Shown one piece after another: positions 46,762-55,200 of a DNA stretch of 64,000 nt; positions within the stretch are counted from its first letter, which is position 1; every line of letters begins with the position of its first letter. The notes beneath the pieces were generated by a model. The model worked only from the letters and a program-made list of their open reading frames with translations. It ran no database searches and had not been told where the DNA came from. Position numbers and translations under genes: made by a program. This stretch comes from Pseudomonas bubulae (GTDB taxonomy: Bacteria > Pseudomonadota > Gammaproteobacteria > Pseudomonadales > Pseudomonadaceae): NCBI RefSeq assembly GCF_037023725.1, contig NZ_CP146077.1, positions 10,001 to 74,000 on the forward strand, written 5' to 3'.

Positions 46762-48345
46762 TTATTTCTTGCCCAAGTTGCCCAGCCCGCCAACCACGCC
46801 CCCAAGTACCCCGCCCAGACCGCCTGTACCAGCGCCCGCGGCTCCTGCTGTTGTATCGGCAGTGTTGTTGACTGAGTCCACTTTGACACCCAGCAAGCCG
46901 CCAAGACCACCAACTACCCCACCGACGACACCGCCAACACCACCGACTGCACCTGCACCTGCACTTGCACTTGCACTTGCACCTGTAGTGTCAGCACCAG
47001 CTCCGACACTGCCGCCAGTGCTTGCCCCCACACCCAGACCGCCCAGCAGACCGCCAACCCCGGCGCCTACACCAGCGCCTGCACCGGCCCCCGCACCTGC
47101 GCTCACACCACCTGTACTAACCCCGGCACCGGCACCTACACCGGCCCCGGCGCTTGCGCCCACACCCAGCCCGCCCAGCAGACCACCCAGCCCTGTCCCG
47201 GTACCAGTACCGCTGCCTGTGGAGCCCGCTGCCGGATTCACGTAGCCGCCAGCCTTGTCAACCGCACCGCCTACACCGGTCAGCACACCACCCACCAGAG
47301 AAGTCACCGGGTTGTCGCCGCCGGTAGCTGTCACCTTGTCGCCGAGGCCGCTCACGGTGCCGCCTACTTTGTTCAGCAGACCATCTACCGGTGCCCCCAG
47401 CCCTGTGGTGGTACCCACTTTGCCCGTGACGTTCTCGACCAGGGAAATCACCGGCACCAGCACCTTGTCATTTACGCCGCCGGTCAAGGCGCCCAGCTTG
47501 CCACTGCTCACATCGGTGGTCAGGGTATTGCCGATCATGGTCACCGTGGTGCCCACTTTGTTGACCAGCCCGCCCGTGGTATCAGTCACCTTGCCAACCA
47601 CGCCACCCACCAGCGGAATCTGGCTGATCGGGGTGTTGTCCAGCACGGTGCTCAGACCGGTACCCACTGACGAAACGCCTTTGCCTACATCACCAACCGC
47701 GTTGGTAACACCACCGACAGTCAGGCCGAGGGAGTTCTTGTCGGTACCCAGCGAGCCCAGGCCACCAGTAATACCATCTGTTACGGAGGTCACGGCATTG
47801 CCGGTATTGGTCACCAGGCCGCCAGCCACGGTACCGACCACAGGCACGGTGCTCAGGGTGCCACCAACCCCGCTGACAGTGGTGCCCACGCCGCCAAGGG
47901 CGCTGCCGACCTGACCTGCGACCTGACCTGTAACCAGAGGAGTTGTGCCTGTACCGCCTGTGCCGCCTGTGCCTCCGCCAGTGCCGCCACCGGTTCCACC
48001 GCCTGTACCACCGCCTGTACCACCACCAGTACCGCCGCCTGTACCACCGCCTGTACCACCACCAGTTCCACCGCCAGTACCGCCGTCTGTACCACCACCA
48101 GTTCCACCGCCAGTGCCGCCGTCTGTACCACCACCGGTACCGCCGCCAGTGCCGCCGTCTGTGCCACCGCCTGTACCACCGTCAGTCCCGCCGTCAGTGC
48201 CACCGCCAGTACCTGCGTCAGTACCGGTATCACTGCTGGCTACATAGCTCTTGTGGCCGCCACCGCCGCCGCTGCAGCCAGCCAGGCTGACAGTCATGAC
48301 CAAGAGGAGCGCTGTGCTGGTTTTCAGAAAAAGTTGAGTATTCAT
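46762..48345 (-). CDS. highly repetitive Gly/Thr/Ser/Ala-rich surface lipoprotein
   Basis: This 527-residue protein has a lipoprotein signal (MNTQLFLKTSTALLLV...SLAGC) followed by a GGGGG run. About twenty tetrapeptides GGGT or DGGT come next (residues ~45-130), then ~250 residues of VGG/TG-rich sequence with phased motifs like PLVGGVVGKVTDTTGGLV, and a C-terminal silk-like part (AGAGAGAGVGAGVGGLLGGL). Similar Pseudomonas proteins are labelled collagen-like, although the spacing is not Gly-X-Y. A surface or matrix role is likely. ATG at 48345 was chosen for the lipobox placement; the frame is open 36 codons upstream. A TTAATAC element lies 116 bp upstream. Confidence 0.8.
   Translation of the reverse strand: MNTQLFLKTSTALLLVMTVSLAGCSGGGGGHKSYVASSDTGTDAGTGGGTDGGTDGGTGGGTDGGTGGGTGGGTDGGTGGGTGGGTDGGTGGGTGGGTGGGTGGGTGGGTGGGTGGGTGGGTGGGTGGTGGTGTTPLVTGQVAGQVGSALGGVGTTVSGVGGTLSTVPVVGTVAGGLVTNTGNAVTSVTDGITGGLGSLGTDKNSLGLTVGGVTNAVGDVGKGVSSVGTGLSTVLDNTPISQIPLVGGVVGKVTDTTGGLVNKVGTTVTMIGNTLTTDVSSGKLGALTGGVNDKVLVPVISLVENVTGKVGTTTGLGAPVDGLLNKVGGTVSGLGDKVTATGGDNPVTSLVGGVLTGVGGAVDKAGGYVNPAAGSTGSGTGTGTGLGGLLGGLGVGASAGAGVGAGAGVSTGGVSAGAGAGAGAGVGAGVGGLLGGLGVGASTGGSVGAGADTTGASASASAGAGAVGGVGGVVGGVVGGLGGLLGVKVDSVNNTADTTAGAAGAGTGGLGGVLGGVVGGLGNLGKK
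47950..48215 (-). repeat. 12-bp tandem repeat coding for GGGT/DGGT units
   Basis: About twenty consecutive 12-bp units, each encoding Gly-Gly-Gly-Thr or Asp-Gly-Gly-Thr on the minus strand, within the lipoprotein gene. Units vary at synonymous sites, and D-type and G-type units are interspersed at the N-terminal end, while the other end is pure GGGT. Loss or gain of units would keep frame. Confidence 0.9.
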
Positions 48346-48460
48346 GATTAAGTCCCTTGCACCTGTTATGCCTGAGTTCGAAGTTCCCTGCTCTGTGTCG
48401 GGGATACGTTCGTCCGTTGGGTACATAACAACGCCGCGGGCCTTATCAAACAATTCACAA

Positions 48461-48475
48461 CTTGGTATTAACCCC
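48461..48475 (-). promoter_or_regulatory. TTAATAC element upstream of the repetitive lipoprotein gene
   Basis: On the minus strand GGGGTTAATACCAAG lies 116 bp upstream of the lipoprotein start, in the same orientation to its gene as the elements of tadG, pprB and flp. The 322-bp space 48346-48667 has no gene and is AT-rich. Confidence 0.55.
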
Positions 48476-48505
48476 TTATATAAAACACCTTGCCCCCTTC
48501 TTGAT

Positions 48506-48519
48506 GATTAATACTTTGG
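48506..48519 (+). promoter_or_regulatory. second TTAATAC element, plus orientation
   Basis: GATTAATACTTTGG lies 30 bp beyond the minus-strand copy and points the other way, where no plus-strand gene follows. If it is functional, the pair may form an inverted regulatory site for the lipoprotein gene. Confidence 0.4.
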
Positions 48520-48667
48520 TTTTAAATGCCAGTAAAAAAACCATATATATCAACGCCATTACTTCCCCGAAAAAACACTGCCAGCAGCGACTCTACTTTA
48601 GGTATAAGCATAATTGACGGGTTTCAAGTTGATATTCAGTGCGTAAAACAGGCACAAAGAGGGGCTG

Positions 48668-51004
48668 TTACTCCACCACACTGAACTCGACACGGGCAGT
48701 TTGCCCGCTTTCATCGAGCACGCTCAGCTCATAACGCCCTGGTAGTTCCAGGCTGGTGTTGAATACCTCTGGTTGTGCACTGTCGCCCAGTGGCGCGCCA
48801 TTGATAAACCACCAGCGCCGACCTTCACCGCCCAAGGCCGATAGCGCCAGGCGCAATATCGCCTGGCTGGCAGCAGGACGGCGCAGTCGGTCGCCGTCAC
48901 GTACACCGACAATCGACAGCGGGGTCAGCGCACTCAAGGCCGGTGGCGGGCATTGTGTGGAAGCCTCAGGCAACCGCGCTTCACGTCGCTCTACCCGGGG
49001 TAGCCAGGGCTCAAGGGGGGCTGGCCACAATGCCACCTCGTGTTGTTGCCCGTCGGCGCATTGCGGGCCAACACGCAAGCCTTGCGGATTGACCCGGATG
49101 ATTTCGCGCAGGCCCACACCCAGAGGTTGATCCGCCGCCAGCAAGGTCGGCGGCGTGGTGTGATCCAGGGTCCAGGCAAACCGCTGGCGACGACAATTGG
49201 CATCGCTCTTGTTCATGGGCTGCCCCAATGGCCAGCAAATCGCTGCCACCCCAACACTGTCCGGCACCGCCTGTACTGGCGCGACAATGCCACGCTGGTT
49301 GTCGCGGTTGCTCAATACGTCGTGGACTTGCAGCATCAAGGGAGCCGCCGACGCCAGGCCGAACTGCCCCGGCACGGGGGTTCCATCCGGGCGACCGATC
49401 CACACACCGATCAGGTAACGCGGCCCAACACCGATCGCCAGCGCATCGCGAAAGCCATAACTGGTACCGGTCTTCCAGGCCAGTTGCGGGCGCAGCACCA
49501 GGTCGGCATGGGGGTCGCGGTCAGGGCGCGCCTGCCCGCTGAGGATGCGCCGTATCACCCATGCCGCCCCCGGCGACAGCATGCGCCGCTCGCGCAGTTC
49601 GTCGTCGGGTTGCAGCCGCAGGTTGGCGCTGCGCCCTTCACGTGCCAGGGCGCTGTAACCGCTGACCAGATCTTCCAGACGGCTGCCGGCGCCGCCCAGA
49701 ATCAGCGCCAGATTGGGCTCGGCCAGTGCTGGCAAACTCAAGGGCACGCCACCGTTGCGCATATCGGCGGCAAAACGCTTGGGCCCATAGGCTTCAAGCA
49801 GTTGTACAGCGGGCAAGTTGAGCGAAGTGACCAGCGCGGCACTGGCCGATACCGGCCCGCTGAAACCCATGGAGAAGTTGCCCGGACGATAGTCGCCATA
49901 ACGCCGCGGCACATCCTGCAGCAGCGATTCAGAGTGAATCAGCCCAGCATCCATGGCCATGCCGTACAAAAACGGCTTGAGGGTCGAGCCCGGCGAGCGC
50001 ATGGCGGTGATCATGTCGACATGGCCAAAGCGGCGTGCATCGTTGATGTCCACCGACCCCAGATAGGCGCGTACGGCCATGTTTTCGGTTTCGACCACCA
50101 CAATGGCCGCCGAGGTGTGATCGGGCAAACGGGCGCGCCAGCCCAGCAGCAAGTCTTCGAGGCGACGCTGCAAACTGGCGTCGATCATGGTACGGATCAG
50201 TGGCGGGCTGCCGGGGCGGTTAAGGCGTCGCGCCAGCAAGGGTGCAAGGCTCGGTTCAAGGCGCGGTGCCAGCAGCAGCGGCTCCTCCAGAGCTTCATCC
50301 ACCGCCGGCTGTGGCCACACCTGATATTCGGCCAGGCGACGCAGCACCTTGTCCCGAGCCACTTGTGCGCGTTGCGGGTGACGGTCGGGGCGCAAGCGGC
50401 TCGGCGCTTGTGGCAACACGGCGAGCAGGGCTGCCTCTGACCGGGTGAGCTGTTGCGGCGCTTTGCCCAGATAGGCCCAACTGGCCGCAGCAACACCCTG
50501 CAGGGTACCGCCAAATGGCGCGCGATTGAGGTACAGCTCAAGAATCTGCGGCTTGCTCAGATGCCATTCCAGCTGAGCGGTGCGCCATAGCTGACGCAAT
50601 TTGCCAGGCAACGTCCGCTCATGGGGATCGAGCAGGCGTGCAACCTGCATCGACAACGTGCTACCGCCTGATAACACCCGCCCGCCGCTAAGGTTTTGCC
50701 AGGCCGCACGGCCCAGCGCCAGCGGGTTGACCCCGGGGTGTTGAAAGAACCAGCGGTCCTCGTAGGTCAGCAAGGCATCCAGGTACAGCGGCGACACGTC
50801 TTCGACATGCACCGGGTAGCGCCACACACCGTTGGCATCGGCAAAGCGCCACAGTGGCGTGCCGTCTTCGGCCAGGACAACGCGGGCCTGGTCATCCTTG
50901 GGCAACGGCAGCGGCCAGATCCTGTCAGCCAGCCACAGCAACGTACACAGCGCCAGCAGGCCGCCAGCCGTCCAACCCAGTAATTTTTTGATCCCTGGCC
51001 CCAC
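48668..51004 (-). CDS. pbpC: penicillin-binding protein 1C (peptidoglycan glycosyltransferase/transpeptidase)
   Basis: This 778-residue class A PBP has an N-terminal anchor (LLGWTAGGLLALCTLLWLAD), a GT51 domain (LTYEDRWFFQHPGVNPLALG; GGSTLSMQVARLL; LELYLNRAPFGG), a transpeptidase domain (SPGSTLKPFLYG as SxxK, KTGTSYGFRDA as KTG) and the C-terminal BiPBP_C domain typical of PBP1C. It begins with GTG. In E. coli pbpC lies beside yfhM, the alpha-2-macroglobulin gene; here the same pair is separated by 1.3 kb of other DNA. Confidence 0.92.
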   Translation of the reverse strand: MGPGIKKLLGWTAGGLLALCTLLWLADRIWPLPLPKDDQARVVLAEDGTPLWRFADANGVWRYPVHVEDVSPLYLDALLTYEDRWFFQHPGVNPLALGRAAWQNLSGGRVLSGGSTLSMQVARLLDPHERTLPGKLRQLWRTAQLEWHLSKPQILELYLNRAPFGGTLQGVAAASWAYLGKAPQQLTRSEAALLAVLPQAPSRLRPDRHPQRAQVARDKVLRRLAEYQVWPQPAVDEALEEPLLLAPRLEPSLAPLLARRLNRPGSPPLIRTMIDASLQRRLEDLLLGWRARLPDHTSAAIVVVETENMAVRAYLGSVDINDARRFGHVDMITAMRSPGSTLKPFLYGMAMDAGLIHSESLLQDVPRRYGDYRPGNFSMGFSGPVSASAALVTSLNLPAVQLLEAYGPKRFAADMRNGGVPLSLPALAEPNLALILGGAGSRLEDLVSGYSALAREGRSANLRLQPDDELRERRMLSPGAAWVIRRILSGQARPDRDPHADLVLRPQLAWKTGTSYGFRDALAIGVGPRYLIGVWIGRPDGTPVPGQFGLASAAPLMLQVHDVLSNRDNQRGIVAPVQAVPDSVGVAAICWPLGQPMNKSDANCRRQRFAWTLDHTTPPTLLAADQPLGVGLREIIRVNPQGLRVGPQCADGQQHEVALWPAPLEPWLPRVERREARLPEASTQCPPPALSALTPLSIVGVRDGDRLRRPAASQAILRLALSALGGEGRRWWFINGAPLGDSAQPEVFNTSLELPGRYELSVLDESGQTARVEFSVVE

Positions 51005-51095
51005 TCAAACTCACTCGCTACGCAACTTGCACCATGAATGGATGCCTAATGTGTATATCTGGCACAGTGGCCACCTTACTCATCGGAACCTGACC

Positions 51096-51389
51096 ATGCA
51101 CGTCGAAAGTTTTATTGGAAATCTTGGCCTGTGGCTGGGCACGCTGGTGCGTTTTATCGTCGAGACCCTGAACGGCCTGTTCGGCACCATCACTGAGGCA
51201 GGCAGCAACTTTGTCGACGGCATGGCCCGGGCGTTGGGCATGGACACCTCGATCATAAGCATTGCGGTGTTGATCATCGGCCTGTTGTTTTTGTACAACG
51301 CCGTGCGCGCCTTTATCCGCGCCTCGATCATCGGCGGTGTGATCTGGCTGGTGCTGGGGCTGTGGCTCTTGAGCTGGATCATCAGTTGA
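51096..51389 (+). CDS. small integral membrane protein of unknown function
   Basis: This 97-residue protein has an amphipathic N-terminal half (VESFIGNLGLWLGTLVRFIV, NGLFGTITEAGSNFVDGMAR) and two hydrophobic helices (SIISIAVLIIGLLFLYNAVR and GGVIWLVLGLWLLSWIIS). No family was recognised. The start (ATG at 51096) has only a weak ribosome site (CGGAA). It is divergent from pbpC, 91 bp away, and lies between the pbpC and macroglobulin genes on the opposite strand. Confidence 0.6.
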   Translation: MHVESFIGNLGLWLGTLVRFIVETLNGLFGTITEAGSNFVDGMARALGMDTSIISIAVLIIGLLFLYNAVRAFIRASIIGGVIWLVLGLWLLSWIIS

Positions 51390-51764
51390 GCTCTTACTCC
51401 TGTGGGAGCGATGCGCCAAACCTGTAGCCGCTTTAGCCGCTTTAGCCGCTGTGGCGGTTTAAGCGGTACATCGGGTACATATCCAGCATCTGCGGTTAAC
51501 TGAAGTATCGGTTTCGCCCTTACGGCGAGTCCCTTTTTGAAGGACCAAAAAGGAACCAAAAAGTCCTCGCCCTACCATACGGCCGACTCGCCAAGGCTCG
51601 CCGGTTCCCTCTCTCCGGCACTGTTATGGGGGCACGCCGCGACGGGCCATCCATGGCCCATCGCGGCTGGCGCGGCGTCCTGCCGCGCCACCCCCATAAC
51701 AGCACCTGCGTTCGGCCTTCTGTGAGGGGCATTCGCGTCGCCTGCACAATCGAGTGGCAACAAC

Positions 51765-51794
51765 AAAAGCAAAAGCAAAAGCAAAAGCAAAAAA
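51765..51794. repeat. AAAAGC hexanucleotide repeat
   Basis: Four tandem AAAAGC units (51765-51788) followed by six A residues. It is a short microsatellite within the large inverted-repeat element. Confidence 0.85.
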
Positions 51795-51812
51795 TTTAAC
51801 CAACACCAACTC

Positions 51813-51904
51813 TTGTGGGAGCGGGCCTGCCCGCGATGCCAGCACTTTGTTCCTCCAGATAGAACGAGGTGCCTGCATCGCGGGCAAGCCCGGCTCCCAC
51901 AGGG
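51813..51904. repeat. REP pair inside the large inverted element
   Basis: Near-canonical inverted units (TTGTGGGAGCGGGCCTGCCC and its inverse with an extra G in the right one) flank about 45 bp at the centre of the 813-bp element. Confidence 0.9.
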
Positions 51905-52266
51905 AAATATGTCGGTCGCAGATCCTGTATTCAAACAGGCCGGCCGGTCGGCCGCCTCGACGGCTGTTGATCTACCCGCCCCATCGGGAGGCCGAGTGGA
52001 GGTTCTGCGCAGTGGGCCTCCCGGCATGGATGCCGGGAGAGCCGCGATGGGCCAAGGATGGCCCGTGGCGGCGTGCCCACGGAGCGGGACCGGAGCGAGG
52101 GAACCTGAGCGCAGCGAAGGCCGGACGCCAGGGGCAAGCCTTTTTGGTTACTTTTTCGGCGTCTGGAAAAAGTGACTCGCCGTAAGGGCGAAACCAATAT
52201 CCCGTTTAAACGCGAATGCCGGATATGTACCCGGTGTACCTGCTAAACCCTACCGCGGCCACAGAC

Positions 52267-55200
52267 CTAACGCCCCTTGATCACCATCTCCCCCACCGCA
52301 TCCCCCACGGCCTGCCAGTTGGGCCGGTACATCGACTCCACTTGCGGCGGCGGTACCCGGTAGGTACCCGGAGTCACTGCACGGGCCAGGTACAGCAGGT
52401 GCGTGGTCCCGTAGCCATCCAGTTTGACTGCCGCCACATAACGATCATCCCGATACTCCTGATGCTGCACGCTGGCGTTCTGCATCGACTCGCGCCATTG
52501 CTTCACTTGAGTACTGGCGTTTTCAAGGCTGGCCGCGCTCTGCCCCAGGTTCTGGTTTTCCAGCTCCAGGCCTGCCGGCAGCAAATCCACCACCAGCGCA
52601 TCAGGCACTTGCTGCTTGGCCGTCACGGCCAGATGCACCAGCACCAGATCACCACTTTTCAGCGCCTTGAGATCCAGCGGCTCACCGTTCATACCCAGGT
52701 AGTCGCGGCGAATGCTCATGTTTTCGCCGCCCGCCGCCGGGGCGTGCTGTGGATAACCCGAAATCGTCAGCTGTTGATAAATCGGCGCGCTGCCTGCGTT
52801 ACGCAGGCTCAGGGGCGAGGCTAGCAGCGGCCCGTCGAGCTTGAGCCCTGAGCGGGCGTTGTTCAGCTCGCGGGTCTGATCGCCACTGGTGAGTTGCGCA
52901 CTCCAGCTGGCCTCAGGCTTGCCCAGCAAATCGCGACCGGCGAGGAACAGTGAATTGCGTTCCTGGGTCGACAGCCACTGACTCGCCGCCAGTTGATCGG
53001 ACAGGTCGAACAGTCGCTGTTCACGCTGACCACTCATCAGGTTGTTCTCTTCCAGCAAGGCCAGAATCAACGCCTGATCGCGCAGCGGGCTGCCGTAGTC
53101 GCCCAGCCATTGATCAGCCTTGCGCTTCGCCGCCAACCCCGCCACCAACGCTTGATCGGCGCGCGGTTGATCGCCCATTTTCTGCAGGGCAATGGCCAAC
53201 TGCACCAGAGGCAAACCGGAACGGGCATCGCTGCGGCGCTCAAAAATGCTGCGCAGCGCACCCAGCGGCGCCTGTTGGCTTCGGGCCAGGACCAGCGCTG
53301 CATAGGCCTGTACGGCAAAGCGGGTGTGGTCGAGGTTGTCGCTGTAGTCGGCCTCGATCAGGTTGCGTTCCTGCACATAACGCAGCAACCGCTCGCTGGC
53401 CTTTTTCAGCGCCTCGGGAGGTACCGCGTAGCCTTGATCGCGGGCGCGCAGCAGGAAGTCGGTGATATAGGCTGTGAGCCAGTACTCTTCCTGACCGTCC
53501 GCGCCCCACAGGCCAAAACTGCCGTTGTAGCGCTGCATGCCCAGCAGGCGCTCGATACCCAACTCGATTTTGCGTTTGCGCTCGGTGTCCGGCTCGCCTT
53601 CAAGGCCCAGGCGTTTGAGCAGGGCTGCATCGGCATACAGAGCCGGGTACAGGCCGCTGGTGGTTTGCTCGGAACAGCCATACGGGTAAGCCTTAAGCGC
53701 ACGAATCTGCTCGCCAAGATTCAGCGGCGGGCGGCTCGACAAGCTGAGCAAGGCTTCACGCCCGGCCGGTTCAAAGGCTTGCAGCTCGCCCTCGGGCAGG
53801 CTCCAGGGCTGGTCGTTGAGCACACCACGGTAATGCTTTAGCAATGCTGGATACGCCGGGCGCACCCCCAACGTCCATTCGCGGGTGAACGGCGCCAGGG
53901 TTTCACCCGGCAGGTCCAGACCATTGACCGTCACCTTGACCACACCGGTGCCATACCCGCCCAGCGCCTTGACCGGAACCTGCAAGGTACTGCGCTGGCC
54001 GGGGCTGAGTGTCAGGTTCTGTGTCGCGTCACCCAGCAGGCTCAGTTGCCCCTCGGTGTTAAGGTTCACGTGCAGCGTTTGCGGCTTGTCGGTGAGGTTG
54101 GACAGGTCCAGCGCCAGCCGCGTCTCGTCGCCACCGGCCAGAAAGCGCGGCGCAGCCAGCTCGGCCACCAATGGTGCTGCGACCACGGTTCTGGCCTCGG
54201 CCATGCCGTAGCGATCGTCGGTCCAGGCTTGTGCCATCAAGCGCAACTCGCCGTTGAAGTCAGGGATATCCACACTGACTTCACCTTCGCCCTGCTCGTT
54301 GAGCGTCACCGGTGCACTTTGCAGCGCCACGATGGTGACACTGGTGGCAGGTCGCTTGCCGCCCTTGGCCAGTGCCGCATCGCCGCCGAACGCCAGGCTG
54401 GCCAGACGGCCCTGCCCGGCCTCAATCAACTGCCCGTAAATATCCAGCTGATCCGCCCCATAGGCCTTGCGCCCGAACAGGCTGGTGAACGGGTCGGGGG
54501 TCGGGTACTCAGTGATATTGAGCACGCCCACATCCACGGCAGCCAGCAGTACATGGGCCTGTTTGGGAATGCTGCCATCGGCATTTTTAGCCGAGAGCTT
54601 CACCGTCAGAGGTTGCTTGGGACGCATTTTTTCAGGGGCATCCAGCGTAAGAGCCAACTTGCGCTGGCTGCGATCGATGGGCAGGTGCAGCACCCCTACA
54701 GCACGCTTGGGAGTGATATTGGTCTTGCGTTCACCGGGGCGGATCACCAGTGCACTGATATACAGGTCATGCCGGGCCCAGCTCGGGTCGAGTCTGATTT
54801 CGTAGGCCTTGCCCTCGGCCGGCACTTCGATTTCCTGCCACCACAACGGGCCATCGCTGCCTTCAACCAGCAAGTAGCCCTTGCCAGCCGCAGGTGGCGT
54901 GACCGTGACCTTGGCCGTATCGCCATCGGCATAAGCGGCCTTGTCCAGCGCCAGCTTGACCTGGTCGGGGCGCACGGCACCGCCTTCGGCGTTGTCCTGG
55001 GCACGATAACCGGCCCAGAAGCGCAGGCTGCTGATCAAGCCGGTTTGCGGGTCTTCAACCTCTACGCGGTAAGGGCCCCACTCCACCGGAAAGCTGACCT
55101 TGGCGGTTTCGCCCGCCTTGAGGCTGAGGGTCTCTTCGTTGAGGTTCAGAAACTTCTCGTTGTAGTGATAACTCCAGCCGTCGTTGTCCGAGTAGTTCCA

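Larger units (their letters stand above)
51446..52258. repeat. 813-bp nested inverted-repeat element with a REP pair at its centre
   Basis: The two ends are imperfect inverted copies about 230 bp long. The outermost parts share GGGTACATATCC and the phrase GGTTTCGCCCTTACGGCGAG (left at 51510, inverse at 52172). Further in, both carry GGTTCCCTC and a CACGCCGCGACGGGCCATCC-like block. A REP pair (51813-51904) and a hexanucleotide repeat (51765) lie in the middle. No convincing gene is seen; frames inside are short. The element fills the space between the small membrane gene and the macroglobulin stop. Confidence 0.8.

Noticed and set aside
47950..48215. CRISPR-like array
   Set aside because: Units are 12 bp, contiguous and coding, with no unique spacers and no cas genes.
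46769..48247. Proline-rich frames opposite the repetitive lipoprotein gene
   Set aside because: The PPVPPP pattern is the complement of the GGGT repeat. The minus-strand frame has a lipobox, a ribosome site and a terminator, the plus frames have none.
46762..48345. The repeat lipoprotein as the TpsA substrate of the neighbouring TpsB
   Set aside because: It has a lipoprotein signal and no N-terminal haemagglutination (TPS) domain, and a terminator separates the two genes. Adjacency alone is not enough.
51540..52197. Several 75-150-codon frames inside the large inverted element
   Set aside because: They follow the symmetry of the repeat, appear on both strands and resemble no protein family; treated as non-coding.
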